From Streptomyces sedi (GTDB lineage: Bacteria; Actinomycetota; Actinomycetes; Streptomycetales; Streptomycetaceae), in assembly GCF_006335015.1 (NCBI RefSeq), contig NZ_VDGT01000008.1, positions 186,001 to 250,000 on the forward strand: a DNA stretch of 64,000 nt, given 5' to 3'. The notes under the pieces were generated by a model. It searched no databases, was not told where the DNA came from, and worked only from the letters and a program-made list of their open reading frames with translations. Positions 38,559 to 48,300 of this stretch are shown piece by piece; position 1 is the stretch's first letter, and each line of letters begins with the position of its first letter. Both the position numbers and the translations under genes were made by a program.

Positions 38559-39068
38559 ATGACCACGACGACAGCCGACGGCTTCTCCGTCCCGCTGGCG
38601 GAGCAACTGCTCAACGAGGTCAGGGTGGAGATCGCCAGGGCCGACAGCAAGGCGGCGCTGCTGGTCGCCGCGCTCGGCCTCGGCACCGGGCTGTTCGGCG
38701 GCATGGTGGCCAACGGCGGCTGGTCGCCCGGGGCGTTGACCGCGGGTGGCCAGCTGCTGTGGTGGCTGGGGCTGGCCGCGCTGTTCCTGGCGCTGGCCGC
38801 GTTTCTGCTGGCCGTGGCGCCGCGGCTGCCCGGTGGTTGGGTCGCGGGCGAGCCGCTGACCTACTTCGGCGACATCGACCGGGCCGCGCGCGGCGGGGTG
38901 TTGCGGGAGGCGCTGGCCGCGACGGGCGGCACCCCGCGCGACCGGCTGGCCAGGGCGTTGGAGGTCAACAGCCGCATCGCCACGAGCAAGCTGCGCTGGG
39001 TCCGCTTCGGCCTGGTCACGTCGGGTCTGGGCATCGTGCTGCTCCCGGTGGCCCTGCTCGCCGGCTGA
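38559..39068 (+). CDS. Pycsar-type membrane effector (PycTM-like)
   Basis: A 169-residue membrane protein; ATG 38559 has GGAGGGGG upstream. EQLLNEVRVEIARADSKAALLVAALGLGTGLF matches the opening of the PycTM family (ADxKA motif then a helix), followed by a second helix (LLWWLGLAALFLALAAFLLAV), a cytosolic loop with NSRIATSKLRWVRFG and a third helix. In Pycsar antiphage systems such proteins bind a cyclic pyrimidine nucleotide and damage the membrane. The usual partner cyclase is not adjacent; a cyclase-like gene lies 16 kb away in the same island. Identification by pattern only. Confidence 0.75.
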   Translation: MTTTTADGFSVPLAEQLLNEVRVEIARADSKAALLVAALGLGTGLFGGMVANGGWSPGALTAGGQLLWWLGLAALFLALAAFLLAVAPRLPGGWVAGEPLTYFGDIDRAARGGVLREALAATGGTPRDRLARALEVNSRIATSKLRWVRFGLVTSGLGIVLLPVALLAG

Positions 39069-39073
39069 ACGGT

Positions 39074-39105
39074 GCCGCCCCCGGGGCCTTCCCCCCGGGG
39101 GCGGC
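39074..39105. terminator. Bidirectional hairpin terminator
   Basis: GCCGCCCCCGGGG (39074-39086) and CCCCGGGGGCGGC (39093-39105) form a perfect 13-bp stem with a CCTTCC loop between the convergent PycTM and GAP1-like genes, 5 and 18 bases from their ends. Confidence 0.75.
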
Positions 39106-39123
39106 GGCTCAGCCGGTCATCTG

Positions 39124-40866
39124 TCACACGAGCAGGGTCACGAGCACGATGAGCACCACGACGGTGAACACGAAGAGGCACGCCACGACGATCAGCCGGT
39201 CCCGTTCCGTCCAGCCGCGTCCCGAGGGGCCGGCGGACGGCTCCGGCCCCGCGCCCGAATCCCACAGCGGTGCCTGGGGGTTGGCGCGCGGGGGCTCCGC
39301 GACGGGGGGTGGGGAGGAGGACGGCGCGGGGTAGCCGGGGGCGGGGGGGATGTCTTTGAGGGGGGCCCAGGTCTCGGGAGCGGGTCCGGGCGCGGGTCCG
39401 GGCGCGGGCTCGTGCGCGGGCGGCGCCGGCCGGTGGGCCGCCGCCTGGTCCCTGGTGGCGCGCCACAGGGCGATCCAGACCTGCTCCGCGAACCCGGGGC
39501 CTCCCTCGACGATCCGTGTCAGGGCCTCGCGCGCCCGGGGGTTGTCGCGGGAGGAGGACCACGTCGTGGAGACGATGGTCTTCAGCCGGTTGACCACCTC
39601 GCTCTTGTGGCTGAACGGGCGCACCCACCGCTCGTAGGCGTCCACCACCCTCTCCTCCGTGCCGTCCGGTGGGGCGCCGAGGAACAGGTCGCGTTCGAGG
39701 AGCACCAGGCAGAGCTTGAACTGCCTCCCCTCGTCCCAGTGCTCCCCACGCTCGTCGATCCTGGCGAGCAACTCCCCCAGCCTCGGGCCCCTTACGTCGA
39801 CGTCGCGGAGTTCGTCCAGTAGCTCGTCGGCCTCAGCGAAGGGGGCGCGCGGGGCCGGATCCCACGGCTGGGGCGCGGACGGTTGGGGGGTGGGCGGCTC
39901 CTGGTCGCCCGTCCGGGTGGGCAGCCTGGGCGGCGAGGAGAGGCGGTCCAGGGCCTGACTCGTCGCACGCGGCAGCCAGCCGGGCCGGTGCGGCGTCTCG
40001 CGGTTGGCGTGCCGTTGGAGAACGTCCTGGAGGTGCGCGGGGTCGACGCCCTCCAGCAGGCGTTCCACCAGCTCCTTGGCGAGCCCGGCGGCGGTGTCCT
40101 TCCGCCCCCGCCGCGGGTCGACCCGCGCGCGTGGCTCACTCGAAGGATGAGGCGGCCACTCCCGGAGGAAGACGAACCGCAGCGGCTTGCTGTCGTCCGT
40201 GTCGTGGGTGGCGAACGACCATCCGCGCTGCTGGTCGGCCAACACGGGGCCGAACATGTCGTTCAGGCCCGCCAGCACCGCGTGCGGCGCCCGCCCGAGC
40301 GACGGGTCGAGGACGGAGAAGCGGCGGTCGGGGTCGCGCAGCACCTCGGCGGTGAGCGCGGTGAGCGTCGCCGCCACGTCCGGATGGGCCAGCTCGGCGC
40401 GGAGCGCGGCCAGGCCGCCCGACTCGGCCTTTGCCAGCGACTCCGCTGCCACCGACAGGAGGTCGCCGCGCACGGTGGTCACGGTCAGCGGTTCCGGCTC
40501 CCACGTCCACGCGTGCAGCGCCAGGCAGCGGCGCACCGACAGCTGCCGTACCGTGCCGACCAGCACATGGCAGACCGTGCCCGACCTGCCGCCCGCGTCC
40601 CTGCCCGGGGTGCGGTGCGCGAGGAGCACGCTGTCCCTGTTCCTGAGCCGCACCAGCCCCGGGACCGCGTTCTCGCCCGCGACCTCCAGCGTCGGCCCCA
40701 CCGAGCGCGCGATCGCCTCCGCATCCCGCCACCTGCCGGAGGCGGCGACGACGCCGAAGCCCGTTCCGCCGGACGGGTGGTCGGCGTCCCAGCGCAGCAC
40801 GAACTGCCGCACGGGGTCCTCGGGTTCACCGCGCCCGTGACGTCCGTCCGATGCCCACGCGGTCAC
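39124..40866 (-). CDS. GTPase-associated protein 1 (GAP1-N2-like), tail-anchored
   Basis: A 580-residue protein, last gene of the eight-gene operon. The N-terminal half (VRQFVLRWDADHPSGGTGFGVVAASG..., HVLVGTVRQLSVRRCLALHAW) fits the GAP1-N2 type of GTPase-associated proteins predicted in bacterial conflict systems. The middle is helical; a Pro-rich linker leads to one C-terminal membrane helix (LIVVACLFVFTVVVLIVLVTLL), so it is tail-anchored with the bulk in the cytosol. GTG 40866 overlaps the GTPase gene stop as GTGA, supporting a GTPase partner. The family name is assigned from memory of the domain pattern. Confidence 0.7.
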   Translation of the reverse strand: MTAWASDGRHGRGEPEDPVRQFVLRWDADHPSGGTGFGVVAASGRWRDAEAIARSVGPTLEVAGENAVPGLVRLRNRDSVLLAHRTPGRDAGGRSGTVCHVLVGTVRQLSVRRCLALHAWTWEPEPLTVTTVRGDLLSVAAESLAKAESGGLAALRAELAHPDVAATLTALTAEVLRDPDRRFSVLDPSLGRAPHAVLAGLNDMFGPVLADQQRGWSFATHDTDDSKPLRFVFLREWPPHPSSEPRARVDPRRGRKDTAAGLAKELVERLLEGVDPAHLQDVLQRHANRETPHRPGWLPRATSQALDRLSSPPRLPTRTGDQEPPTPQPSAPQPWDPAPRAPFAEADELLDELRDVDVRGPRLGELLARIDERGEHWDEGRQFKLCLVLLERDLFLGAPPDGTEERVVDAYERWVRPFSHKSEVVNRLKTIVSTTWSSSRDNPRAREALTRIVEGGPGFAEQVWIALWRATRDQAAAHRPAPPAHEPAPGPAPGPAPETWAPLKDIPPAPGYPAPSSSPPPVAEPPRANPQAPLWDSGAGPEPSAGPSGRGWTERDRLIVVACLFVFTVVVLIVLVTLLV

Positions 40867-42860
40867 AGTCCCACCTCCCAGGGGTCGGTCTTCTCCAGCA
40901 GCCCGGCCATCGCGAGGATCGACAGCAGCGGCGCCAGGGCCCTGCGCGGCGTCACGCCGTGCGGGAAGGTGCCGCCGCGCTCGCCGCGGCCGGTCGCGGA
41001 GACGAAGTGCAGGGTGCAGCGCGCGCTGTCGGTGAACGGCCGCAGCCAGGCGCGGCTGCCGTGCTGCCGCAGAAACGCGTAGACGTCCTCGCTCTCCTCG
41101 CGCAGCGCCTCCGGCAGCCCGGTGGTCGGCGGCGGGGACATCAGCCAGGAGGCGACGGTCGGTTGGAAGCGGACCAGGTCGCTCTTGTTGAGGACGACGG
41201 CCGACGGCGTCATCACCAGGCCCGCCGTGCGCGGCACCCGGGACAGCACGGCGGCGAACGCCTCGTCGCCCAGGTCGCGTTCCCTGATGCCGACGCGCTC
41301 ACGGTGTTCTTCCAGCTCCGGCAGCCGCAGCGCGCGCAGCGGGTCGACGACGAAGAGGAAGGCGCCGACGCCGGCGAGGAAACGCATCGCCTCGTCGTGG
41401 CTCTCCAGGTCCTCCCCCGCGAGGTCGAAGAACATCACAGGCCGGGTCCGGCCGCGCGCCGTCAGCAGCAGCCCGTCGGCGAACCGTGCGAAACGGGTGG
41501 AGGCCGTTCTCGGCAACACCTTGCCGTCGCGCAGCGGTTGCAGCCGCTCCCGCACGAAGCGCTGGTGCCACTCGGGGTTGAGCGGCTCGGCCGTGATGCC
41601 GTAGGGCTCCAGGCCGTTCTCCTCGATCTCGCCGATCATCGAGGTCAGCAGGTGGGTCTTCCCGGTGAGCGAGCCGCCGACGGTGACGATGGTCAGCGGC
41701 CTGCCGTTGGTCAGATAGGGGACGGGCAGATGGTGCTCGTCGAGGCCGCTGAGGTTGGGGCAGCGCTGGAACGCCCGCCGCAGCATGTCGGCGCGGCGCA
41801 GCTCCACCGGCTCCGACGCCGGGTCGAACGCCACGTACTCGCCCTGCTCCTCGGGGAGGAAGAGCGCGCCGGGGTCGTAGGCCACGGGCCCCAGGCAGTA
41901 GGGGCAGACCATCTCGAACGCCTCGTCGCCCGGGGGCTCGTCGACGCGCGCGCCCGGCTCCGGGCCCAGCCCGAGGCGACCGCGCTTCCCCGCGACGTGC
42001 CGGGCGTACTCGCCGCGCGCCGGGCCCGGGCGCTCGGTGGAACGCGCCGGGTCGGGCTCGTTCAACAGCTCAAGCAGCTCGGCGACGGGCCGCCGTTCCG
42101 CCGCCAGCGGCGCGAAGGCGCGGCCGTCGCGGAACGCGGAGAGCTGCGGGTAGGCGCCGAGGTCGGGCGGCGGCTCGGCGTGCGGGCCCGGCTGCCCGGC
42201 GAGCGCCGCGTACAGCAGCCGGGCCACGCTCCACAGGTCGTCGCGCGGGTCGCAGTGGCCGGCGCCGGCGAGCTGCTCGGGCGGGGCCCAGGGCGCCTCG
42301 CCGCACGCCTCCCTGGGGTGGCCGACGGGGACCGCGCCGTGCGGCTCGCCGAGCAGCACGCCGTTCTCGTGCCACCGGACACTGCCGGGCGCCAACGTCC
42401 GAAGCACCTGCCCCGTCTGCTCCAACAGCCGGACGGCGAGCACCAGTTGACGCGCCGCCTGGTCGAAGCGCCGGCCGCTGAGCCGGGCGTCGGTCAGCCG
42501 GACCGCGCCCCGGGGCGGCGGCGCGTAGAGGACGAACGGCTCCTCGGCGTCGAGGCCGTGGCCGACCACGCGCGGAAAGAGACCGGCGTGCGGGCCGCGG
42601 CCGTGGGCGCGTTCGATGGCGACGGCCGCGTTGACCTCGTGCTCCAGCGCCTCGCGCGCCCGCCGGTCGCCACGGGAACGGGCCGGCAGCCGGTACTGGC
42701 GCACCACCCAGCCGTGCCCCAGCCGCACCAACCGGCCCACCACGGGGCCGCGGTCGGGCAGCGGGCGGTCGGGCTTGAACTCGGCCTGGTACACCACCGG
42801 TTCGCCCCCCGGTGTCTCGAACCTCAGCTCGTGCGCCTCGGGTTGACTTCCCTGACTCAC
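40863..42860 (-). CDS. Pseudokinase fused to a double-GTPase-type GTPase
   Basis: A 665-residue fusion. Residues about 30-270 follow a protein kinase plan but the catalytic loop is LAPGSVRWHENGVLL in place of HRDxxxxN, so it looks inactive; APPEQLAGAG...DDLWSVARLLYAAL matches the activation-segment APE and F-helix. A CPYC knuckle at about 318 follows. From about 385 comes a GTPase: G1 VGGSLTGKTHL, G3 FFDLAGEDLES, G4 VLNKSDL. This fits the DO-GTPase group predicted in conflict systems. GTG 42860 has GGAGGT seven bases upstream. It overlaps the next gene by 4 bp. Confidence 0.8.
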   Translation of the reverse strand: MSQGSQPEAHELRFETPGGEPVVYQAEFKPDRPLPDRGPVVGRLVRLGHGWVVRQYRLPARSRGDRRAREALEHEVNAAVAIERAHGRGPHAGLFPRVVGHGLDAEEPFVLYAPPPRGAVRLTDARLSGRRFDQAARQLVLAVRLLEQTGQVLRTLAPGSVRWHENGVLLGEPHGAVPVGHPREACGEAPWAPPEQLAGAGHCDPRDDLWSVARLLYAALAGQPGPHAEPPPDLGAYPQLSAFRDGRAFAPLAAERRPVAELLELLNEPDPARSTERPGPARGEYARHVAGKRGRLGLGPEPGARVDEPPGDEAFEMVCPYCLGPVAYDPGALFLPEEQGEYVAFDPASEPVELRRADMLRRAFQRCPNLSGLDEHHLPVPYLTNGRPLTIVTVGGSLTGKTHLLTSMIGEIEENGLEPYGITAEPLNPEWHQRFVRERLQPLRDGKVLPRTASTRFARFADGLLLTARGRTRPVMFFDLAGEDLESHDEAMRFLAGVGAFLFVVDPLRALRLPELEEHRERVGIRERDLGDEAFAAVLSRVPRTAGLVMTPSAVVLNKSDLVRFQPTVASWLMSPPPTTGLPEALREESEDVYAFLRQHGSRAWLRPFTDSARCTLHFVSATGRGERGGTFPHGVTPRRALAPLLSILAMAGLLEKTDPWEVGL

Positions 42861-45379
42861 TGGCCGACCTCCTCCCCGTCCCGGTCGACGTCCTCGCCGT
42901 CCGTGCGCGGGGTGCCCACGAAGCCGCGGCGGAGCGGCAGCAGCCGCGCCACCCCGGAGAACCGGCCGCCGCCCGTCCACACCACGTCCTCGCCCGCCGT
43001 GTCCCAGTCGCCCGACGATCCGCGATCCCCGTCGCGCACCGAATCCGGCGCGAAGCAGACGCGGCGCGCCGCCGAGGGGTCCCTGGTCAGCGCGTTGCGC
43101 TGGGCCCGCCCGCACAGCGGCTGGCCCGGTGTCTCGGCGCGCCGGGCGACCAGCGCGCGCGCCGACTCGCCGCCCAGGCCGAACAGCGCGGCCGGGCCCG
43201 GCCGCGGCTCCAGCTGCTCGCCCTCGGGGACGAACGGGGGCGGCGCCGCCGGGTCCTCGTCCAGCCGCCGCGCCTCCTCGTCCAGCAGCCTGGTCATCCG
43301 GTCGGTGACGGTTCCGGTGGCCGGATTGTCCGGCGCGGCCTCGATCGTTCCCCAGAGGCCGTCCAGCACGTGGAGCGCGCCGGCGGTCAGGTCGCCGGCG
43401 ACGGTCTCCACCAGCCGTTCGCCGCCCTCGCCGGTCTCCCGCCGCAGCCACGGCGGGGGAACCGACTCCGCGTCGACCTCGGGGGCCGCCTCGGCGTCGG
43501 GGCGCCCGCCCGCGGTCGGGCCCCGGGCGGCGCGCGGCTCGTCCCAGTCATCCCAGCCGCTCCAGTCGGCGCTCGCCCACTCCTCGTCCCGCCCGCCCCC
43601 GGACCCCGCCCCCCAGTCGTCGCCCGCGCCCCAGTCGTCGCTTCCGTCCCGGCCGTTGCCCGCGCCCCAGTCGTCGCCCGCGCCCCAGTCGTCCGGTTCG
43701 GCCCAGTCCGACGTCGGCGGCGGGCGTTCGGCGCGGCCGGGCGTCGCGTGCCGTTCCGCCGCGTCCGCCATCACGTGCAACGTGCCGGCCACCGTGGCGG
43801 CGACGGCCGAGCAGTGCTCCCGCGCGTCGCGGAAGAACCAGTCCCGGGCCGCAGCCGTCACCAGCACCCCGCCGATCCCCACGTGCCACCCCCGCGACTC
43901 CTCCGCGCCGGTCGCCTCCCACCAGCCGTCGACCCCGGCGACCCACCAGCGCTGCCCGAGGAAGAGCACCCCCAGCACGGCGAGCGCCAGCGTCACGCCG
44001 GCCAACCAGACGGGCAGGCCCAGGAGTTGACCGATCAACGCGCCGAGCAGCCCGCCCGCGAGCCCGCCGGCCAGCCGCCCCTCGGTGCCCACCACCCCGC
44101 CGTCGAGCCGCCCGTCGAGATCCCGGTTGGGCCGCTGCCGGGTGAGGAACGCCGTCACCCCGACGCAGGCCAGGCCGACGGCCGGCCCCCACACCCAGCC
44201 CGCGACCGGCCAGAGCCCGGCGAGCAGCGCGACGCCGCCGCTCTCCGCCGCGTTCACCCGGGGCGAGGGCGAGCCGAGCGGGAACGGGTGCGGGGCGCGC
44301 AGCCGCGCCCGGCCCTCCGCCGGGCACACCTCGTCGAGCCGGGGAACCCGCGCCGCGCTGCTGACCGGGTGCGCGCGCTGGGCGAGCGCGGCCAGCCGGG
44401 CGGCCGTCGAGCGCAGCGAGACGCCGCCGCGCAGCCGCGACTCCGTGTAGGAGCGCAGCGCGGGACCGACCGGCTCGCGCGAACCCTCCGCCGTCTCCGG
44501 CAGGTTGACGCCCAGCCGGTAGAGCCGGCCGCGCTGGTCGGAGCGGTCGTCCCTCAGGTCGCCCTCCCGCAGCGTCTCGGCCGCCGTCTCCCGGTAGGCG
44601 TCCAACGCGTCCGCCAACTCCTCCACCCGCACCGGGAGTTCGACGCGTCTACCGGCCCCGGTCAGCGGCGCCAGCGGGTGCCTGGCCACGTCGAACGCCT
44701 CCCGCGCCGCGTCCAGCGCCGTCGCGCACGCGTCCTGCCGCTCGCGCGGCCGGCCGCGCAGCCACTCGTGGCCGGCGAGGCCGCGCGGCATCTCCTCGTC
44801 GACCAGCGGCACGAGCGGGGCGGGAACGTCGTCGAGGCCCGCGCCCACGAACGCCGCGACCGGCGGCTCGTGCCCGACCAGCCGCTCGATCGACTCCCGC
44901 CACACCCGGCCCCTGGCGGCGGGCGTGAGGCACTGCTCAAGCACGTCGAGCGCCGGCACCGCCACCCCCTCCGTGACCCGGGACAGCGCGAGCAACACGG
45001 CGTCGAACACGGCCGGTTCGGTGAGCAGCTCGACCAGCGGCCGGAGCGCCTCCTCCGCCTCGGGCCGGCCGCCGCCGCAGGTCGCGTCGGGCACCCACAC
45101 CACGCCGGCGTTCGGCGGGCGCAGCGGCAGCGGGCGGCGCAGCACCGCACGTCCGGCGGCGATGTCCTCCGGGTCGGCGGGGGCGCCGACCGCCACGCAG
45201 AGGGTGGGCACCGCGTCGTGTGCCAACAGCCTTTCGTAGAGCAGCTGATGGCCGGGGAGCGCGTCGAAGGTGTCCAGCACCAGGAAGCGTTCCGCCTCGC
45301 GCCGCCGCGCCTCGCCGACGGCCGCCGCCGCCCGTGCGGGCTCCTCCCGCAGGTCGAGGCGGTGGATGGGAACGGTCAC
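42857..45379 (-). CDS. Large membrane protein of the conflict operon, unknown family
   Basis: An 840-residue protein starting at GTG 45379 (GGAGGG upstream). The first 300 residues are a soluble alpha/beta region (ERFLVLDTFDALPGHQLLYERLL, TLCVAVGAPADPEDIAAGRAVL) that I do not recognise. Hydrophobic segments at about 378-405 and 430-475 suggest two to four membrane helices. A repetitive acidic stretch follows (DDWGAGDDWGAGNG, then DDWGAGDDWGAGSG, WDDWDEP), then a C-terminal helical region. The DDW motif recurs in two operon partners, see findings. Overlaps on both sides tie it to the operon. Function unknown. Confidence 0.75.
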   Translation of the reverse strand: MTVPIHRLDLREEPARAAAAVGEARRREAERFLVLDTFDALPGHQLLYERLLAHDAVPTLCVAVGAPADPEDIAAGRAVLRRPLPLRPPNAGVVWVPDATCGGGRPEAEEALRPLVELLTEPAVFDAVLLALSRVTEGVAVPALDVLEQCLTPAARGRVWRESIERLVGHEPPVAAFVGAGLDDVPAPLVPLVDEEMPRGLAGHEWLRGRPRERQDACATALDAAREAFDVARHPLAPLTGAGRRVELPVRVEELADALDAYRETAAETLREGDLRDDRSDQRGRLYRLGVNLPETAEGSREPVGPALRSYTESRLRGGVSLRSTAARLAALAQRAHPVSSAARVPRLDEVCPAEGRARLRAPHPFPLGSPSPRVNAAESGGVALLAGLWPVAGWVWGPAVGLACVGVTAFLTRQRPNRDLDGRLDGGVVGTEGRLAGGLAGGLLGALIGQLLGLPVWLAGVTLALAVLGVLFLGQRWWVAGVDGWWEATGAEESRGWHVGIGGVLVTAAARDWFFRDAREHCSAVAATVAGTLHVMADAAERHATPGRAERPPPTSDWAEPDDWGAGDDWGAGNGRDGSDDWGAGDDWGAGSGGGRDEEWASADWSGWDDWDEPRAARGPTAGGRPDAEAAPEVDAESVPPPWLRRETGEGGERLVETVAGDLTAGALHVLDGLWGTIEAAPDNPATGTVTDRMTRLLDEEARRLDEDPAAPPPFVPEGEQLEPRPGPAALFGLGGESARALVARRAETPGQPLCGRAQRNALTRDPSAARRVCFAPDSVRDGDRGSSGDWDTAGEDVVWTGGGRFSGVARLLPLRRGFVGTPRTDGEDVDRDGEEVGQ

Positions 45380-48300
45380 CAGCCCTCCTCCGTCGTCTCG
45401 TCGCCGCCGTCCTGCTCGCCCCAGTCGTCGAACTGATCGGAGGGGGAGTCGGAGGGGGAGGCGTCCGGCGAACGCCCGCCGCTTCCCCGTCCGTTCGCGC
45501 CGCCGTCCGGCGCGGGGTCCCCGTCCCGCTCCCAGCCCTCGTCCTCCGCCGGCGGCTCCCCCGCGCCGCCGCGCCCGCCACCGCCACCGTCGCCTTCGGC
45601 CTCGCCCCCGTGGCGGCGGTCGCTGTGCCAGTCGTCCGTTCGGTCCGACCGGTCGGAACGGCCCCATCGGTCCGAACGGTCGTCGCGCTTCCGCTCCTCC
45701 TCCCGCTTCCGTTCCTCGGCCCGCTCCTGCTCCCGCTTCCGCTTCCGTTCCTCCTGCTTGGCGGCGAGGCGGGCCTGGAGGCGGTCGTCCTCCGGCTCCC
45801 GCTTCCCGCGTTCCGCGTTGTGCAGCAGCTCCCGCAGCGAGAGGTAGGCCGAGCCCTGGTGCGTGCCGGGGAACGGCAGGTCCAGCGCGCCCTCGAAGGT
45901 CACCTGCCAGAAGTTCCGCATCGGCGCGAGCCAGGAGTTCGCGCGCCCGCCGCGTTCCTCCTTCAGGACCTCGATCAGGTCCCGCTGGTCGGGCGCCACC
46001 TCGTGCACCAGCCGGCGGAAGAGCCGGGACGGCGGCACGGGGGAGGTGGTGAGCCCGTCGGGTTGGGCCTGCATCAGCCGGTCGCAGACGTCGTCGACGA
46101 TCTGGCCGTCCTTCAGCAGCGCGAACCGTTCGTACGCCCGCAGCAGCCCCGTCCAGCTGGAGAGGCCGTCACCCCAGGCGTCCAGCTTGAGCGTCATCGC
46201 CGCGTTGCCGTCGTCCCTGAGCCGGAAACGGACGGCGGTCGGCGACGCCGGGTCGCCGCGCAGCAGTACCCGGTCGTTCCACACCATGCACAGCAGCCGG
46301 TGCAGGATGCGCTGCCGGTCCTCCTCCGTGCTGGCCAGCCAGTCGTCCCGGTAGCCGAGCCGCTGCCGCCAGTCCAGCGCGTCGTCCCGCCGCGCCTGGT
46401 CCTTGGCGTCGGCCCACAGCCGCAGCACATGGCCGACCTCCGAGATGTCGGTGAGGCTCATGCCGCTGCGCAGCAGCACCACGGTGATCGAGTCGGTGGA
46501 GACCGGCCGGAACTCGATGGTCTGCGCGGTGTCGCGCGGCAGGTTGAGCGCCGACCGCAGGTACTGCTCGATCCGCGTGACGGCCTCGGTCTGCGGGTGC
46601 ACGATGAGGATCTTCAACGGGCCGTTGCCGTCCGGCACGAACCCGACCGGCAGCAGCTTGGCCAGCTGCGAACGCAGCTCCACCAGCCAGCTCTCGGCGA
46701 CCGTCGTGCCGGCCTCCGCGTCGCCCGCCGCCGCCCGCAGCAGCTCCTCAAGGGAGGGCAGCAACGGCCGGCCGTCCACCACGCCCTGCGTGGTGAACAG
46801 CTCCTTCACCTTCGGCTCGACGACCTGCTTGATCTCGGCGACCGCCTGGCCCTTGGAGAGGCGCGCCAGGCCCAACGCGCGCTGCCACACGTCCCGTTCG
46901 ACCATCCGTTCCAGCAGCCTGGCCGCGTCCTGCCCCTCGGCCAGCCCGTACTGCTGCATCAGCCGCTCGAAGGCCGCGTCGTAGAAGGAACGCAGGTTGT
47001 TCCGCGGCGGCAGCAGATAGGAGACGCCCTTGCGGTCGTCGCGGAAGAGATGCTTGCGGCGCTCGGCGAACGCCCGGCTCTCGTCCTCCTGGTGGGTCCG
47101 CAGCGCCCGCACCAGCTCGCCGACCTCCCGCACGCTCCTGGTCAACGCCGGGCGCCAGCGGCTCTCGTAGTCCTTCCACGCCGCGTGCCACAGCAGGTTG
47201 GCCTGGTACTGGTACCAGGCGTTCTGCGCGGTGACGCACCCCTGCACCTCGGCGTCGCCCCAGCGGGCCGGCGCCAGGCCGGCGAGCGGCCGGCGGACGG
47301 GCGGGATCGGCGGCGCCGTGAGCTGCACGTGCTCCGGCCGCTCCGGCGGGTTCCGCCGGTTGTCGAGCATCCCCACCAGGCCGACCCGCGCGACCCGGTC
47401 GGGGTGCTCGGACTGCCCGAGCAGCACCTGCTCCAGCTGGAACGGGCCCCACTCGCCGAGCTTCTCCCGGAAGGCCGCCATCGGCCGGAAGTCCTCGACC
47501 ATCTTCTGCATGTCGCGGTCCAGGTCGAGCCGCAGCCGGCGCAACCCGTCCTCCATGTCGTCCTGCCGGTCGCGCAGCGCCTGCGCGATGTTCCGGCTGC
47601 CCCTGGGCAGCGGGTCCGGGTCGGCGACCGGCTTCGGCGCGCGGTCCCACAGGTCGCCGACCCCGGCGGCTCGGAAGAGTTCCGTGACCCGCTGCCTCCC
47701 CTCCGACGTGGTGCGCAGGGCCGCGTCCGCCATGCCCCTGACCCCGGCGGCGAGCAGCCGCCCGGCGACGATCTCGGCGAGGTCGTCGACCGGCATGGTC
47801 AACGAGGCCGCCAGGCTGGTCGACATGCCCCGGTAGCCGATGCCGGAACGGGACGGCGAGGACCGTTCGACGGCCTTGTTGACGAACTGGGCGGCGAACG
47901 TCTGGTAGTCGCCCCCCGCCAGCCCCGCGGCGTTCTCGTCGCCCAACTCCGTGCCGATCAGCGACATCACGGTCGCGGTGACCGAACGGCGCAGGTCCTC
48001 CGGCTGGAGGCCGACGGGCTTGCTGAAGAGGATGGCGGTCTGCACGGTGGAGGGGCGCAGCGTGACGCGCCCTCCCTTCGGGTAGTGCACCCCCGGCGTG
48101 TCCTCGGCCGCGTCGCCGAACTCCCCCCGCGCCTCCGGGGCGTTCTGGCTGTCGACCAGCCGCGCGATGTCGACCAGCGCGCGGCCCGCGTTCAGCTCCG
48201 CCTCCCGGCCGCCGCCCGCCTCGGGCGGGAACGCGGAGGGCATCACCACCAGCGGATAGATCTTGACGCCCTCCAGCGCCCCGCCGAACGCGTTTCCGAA

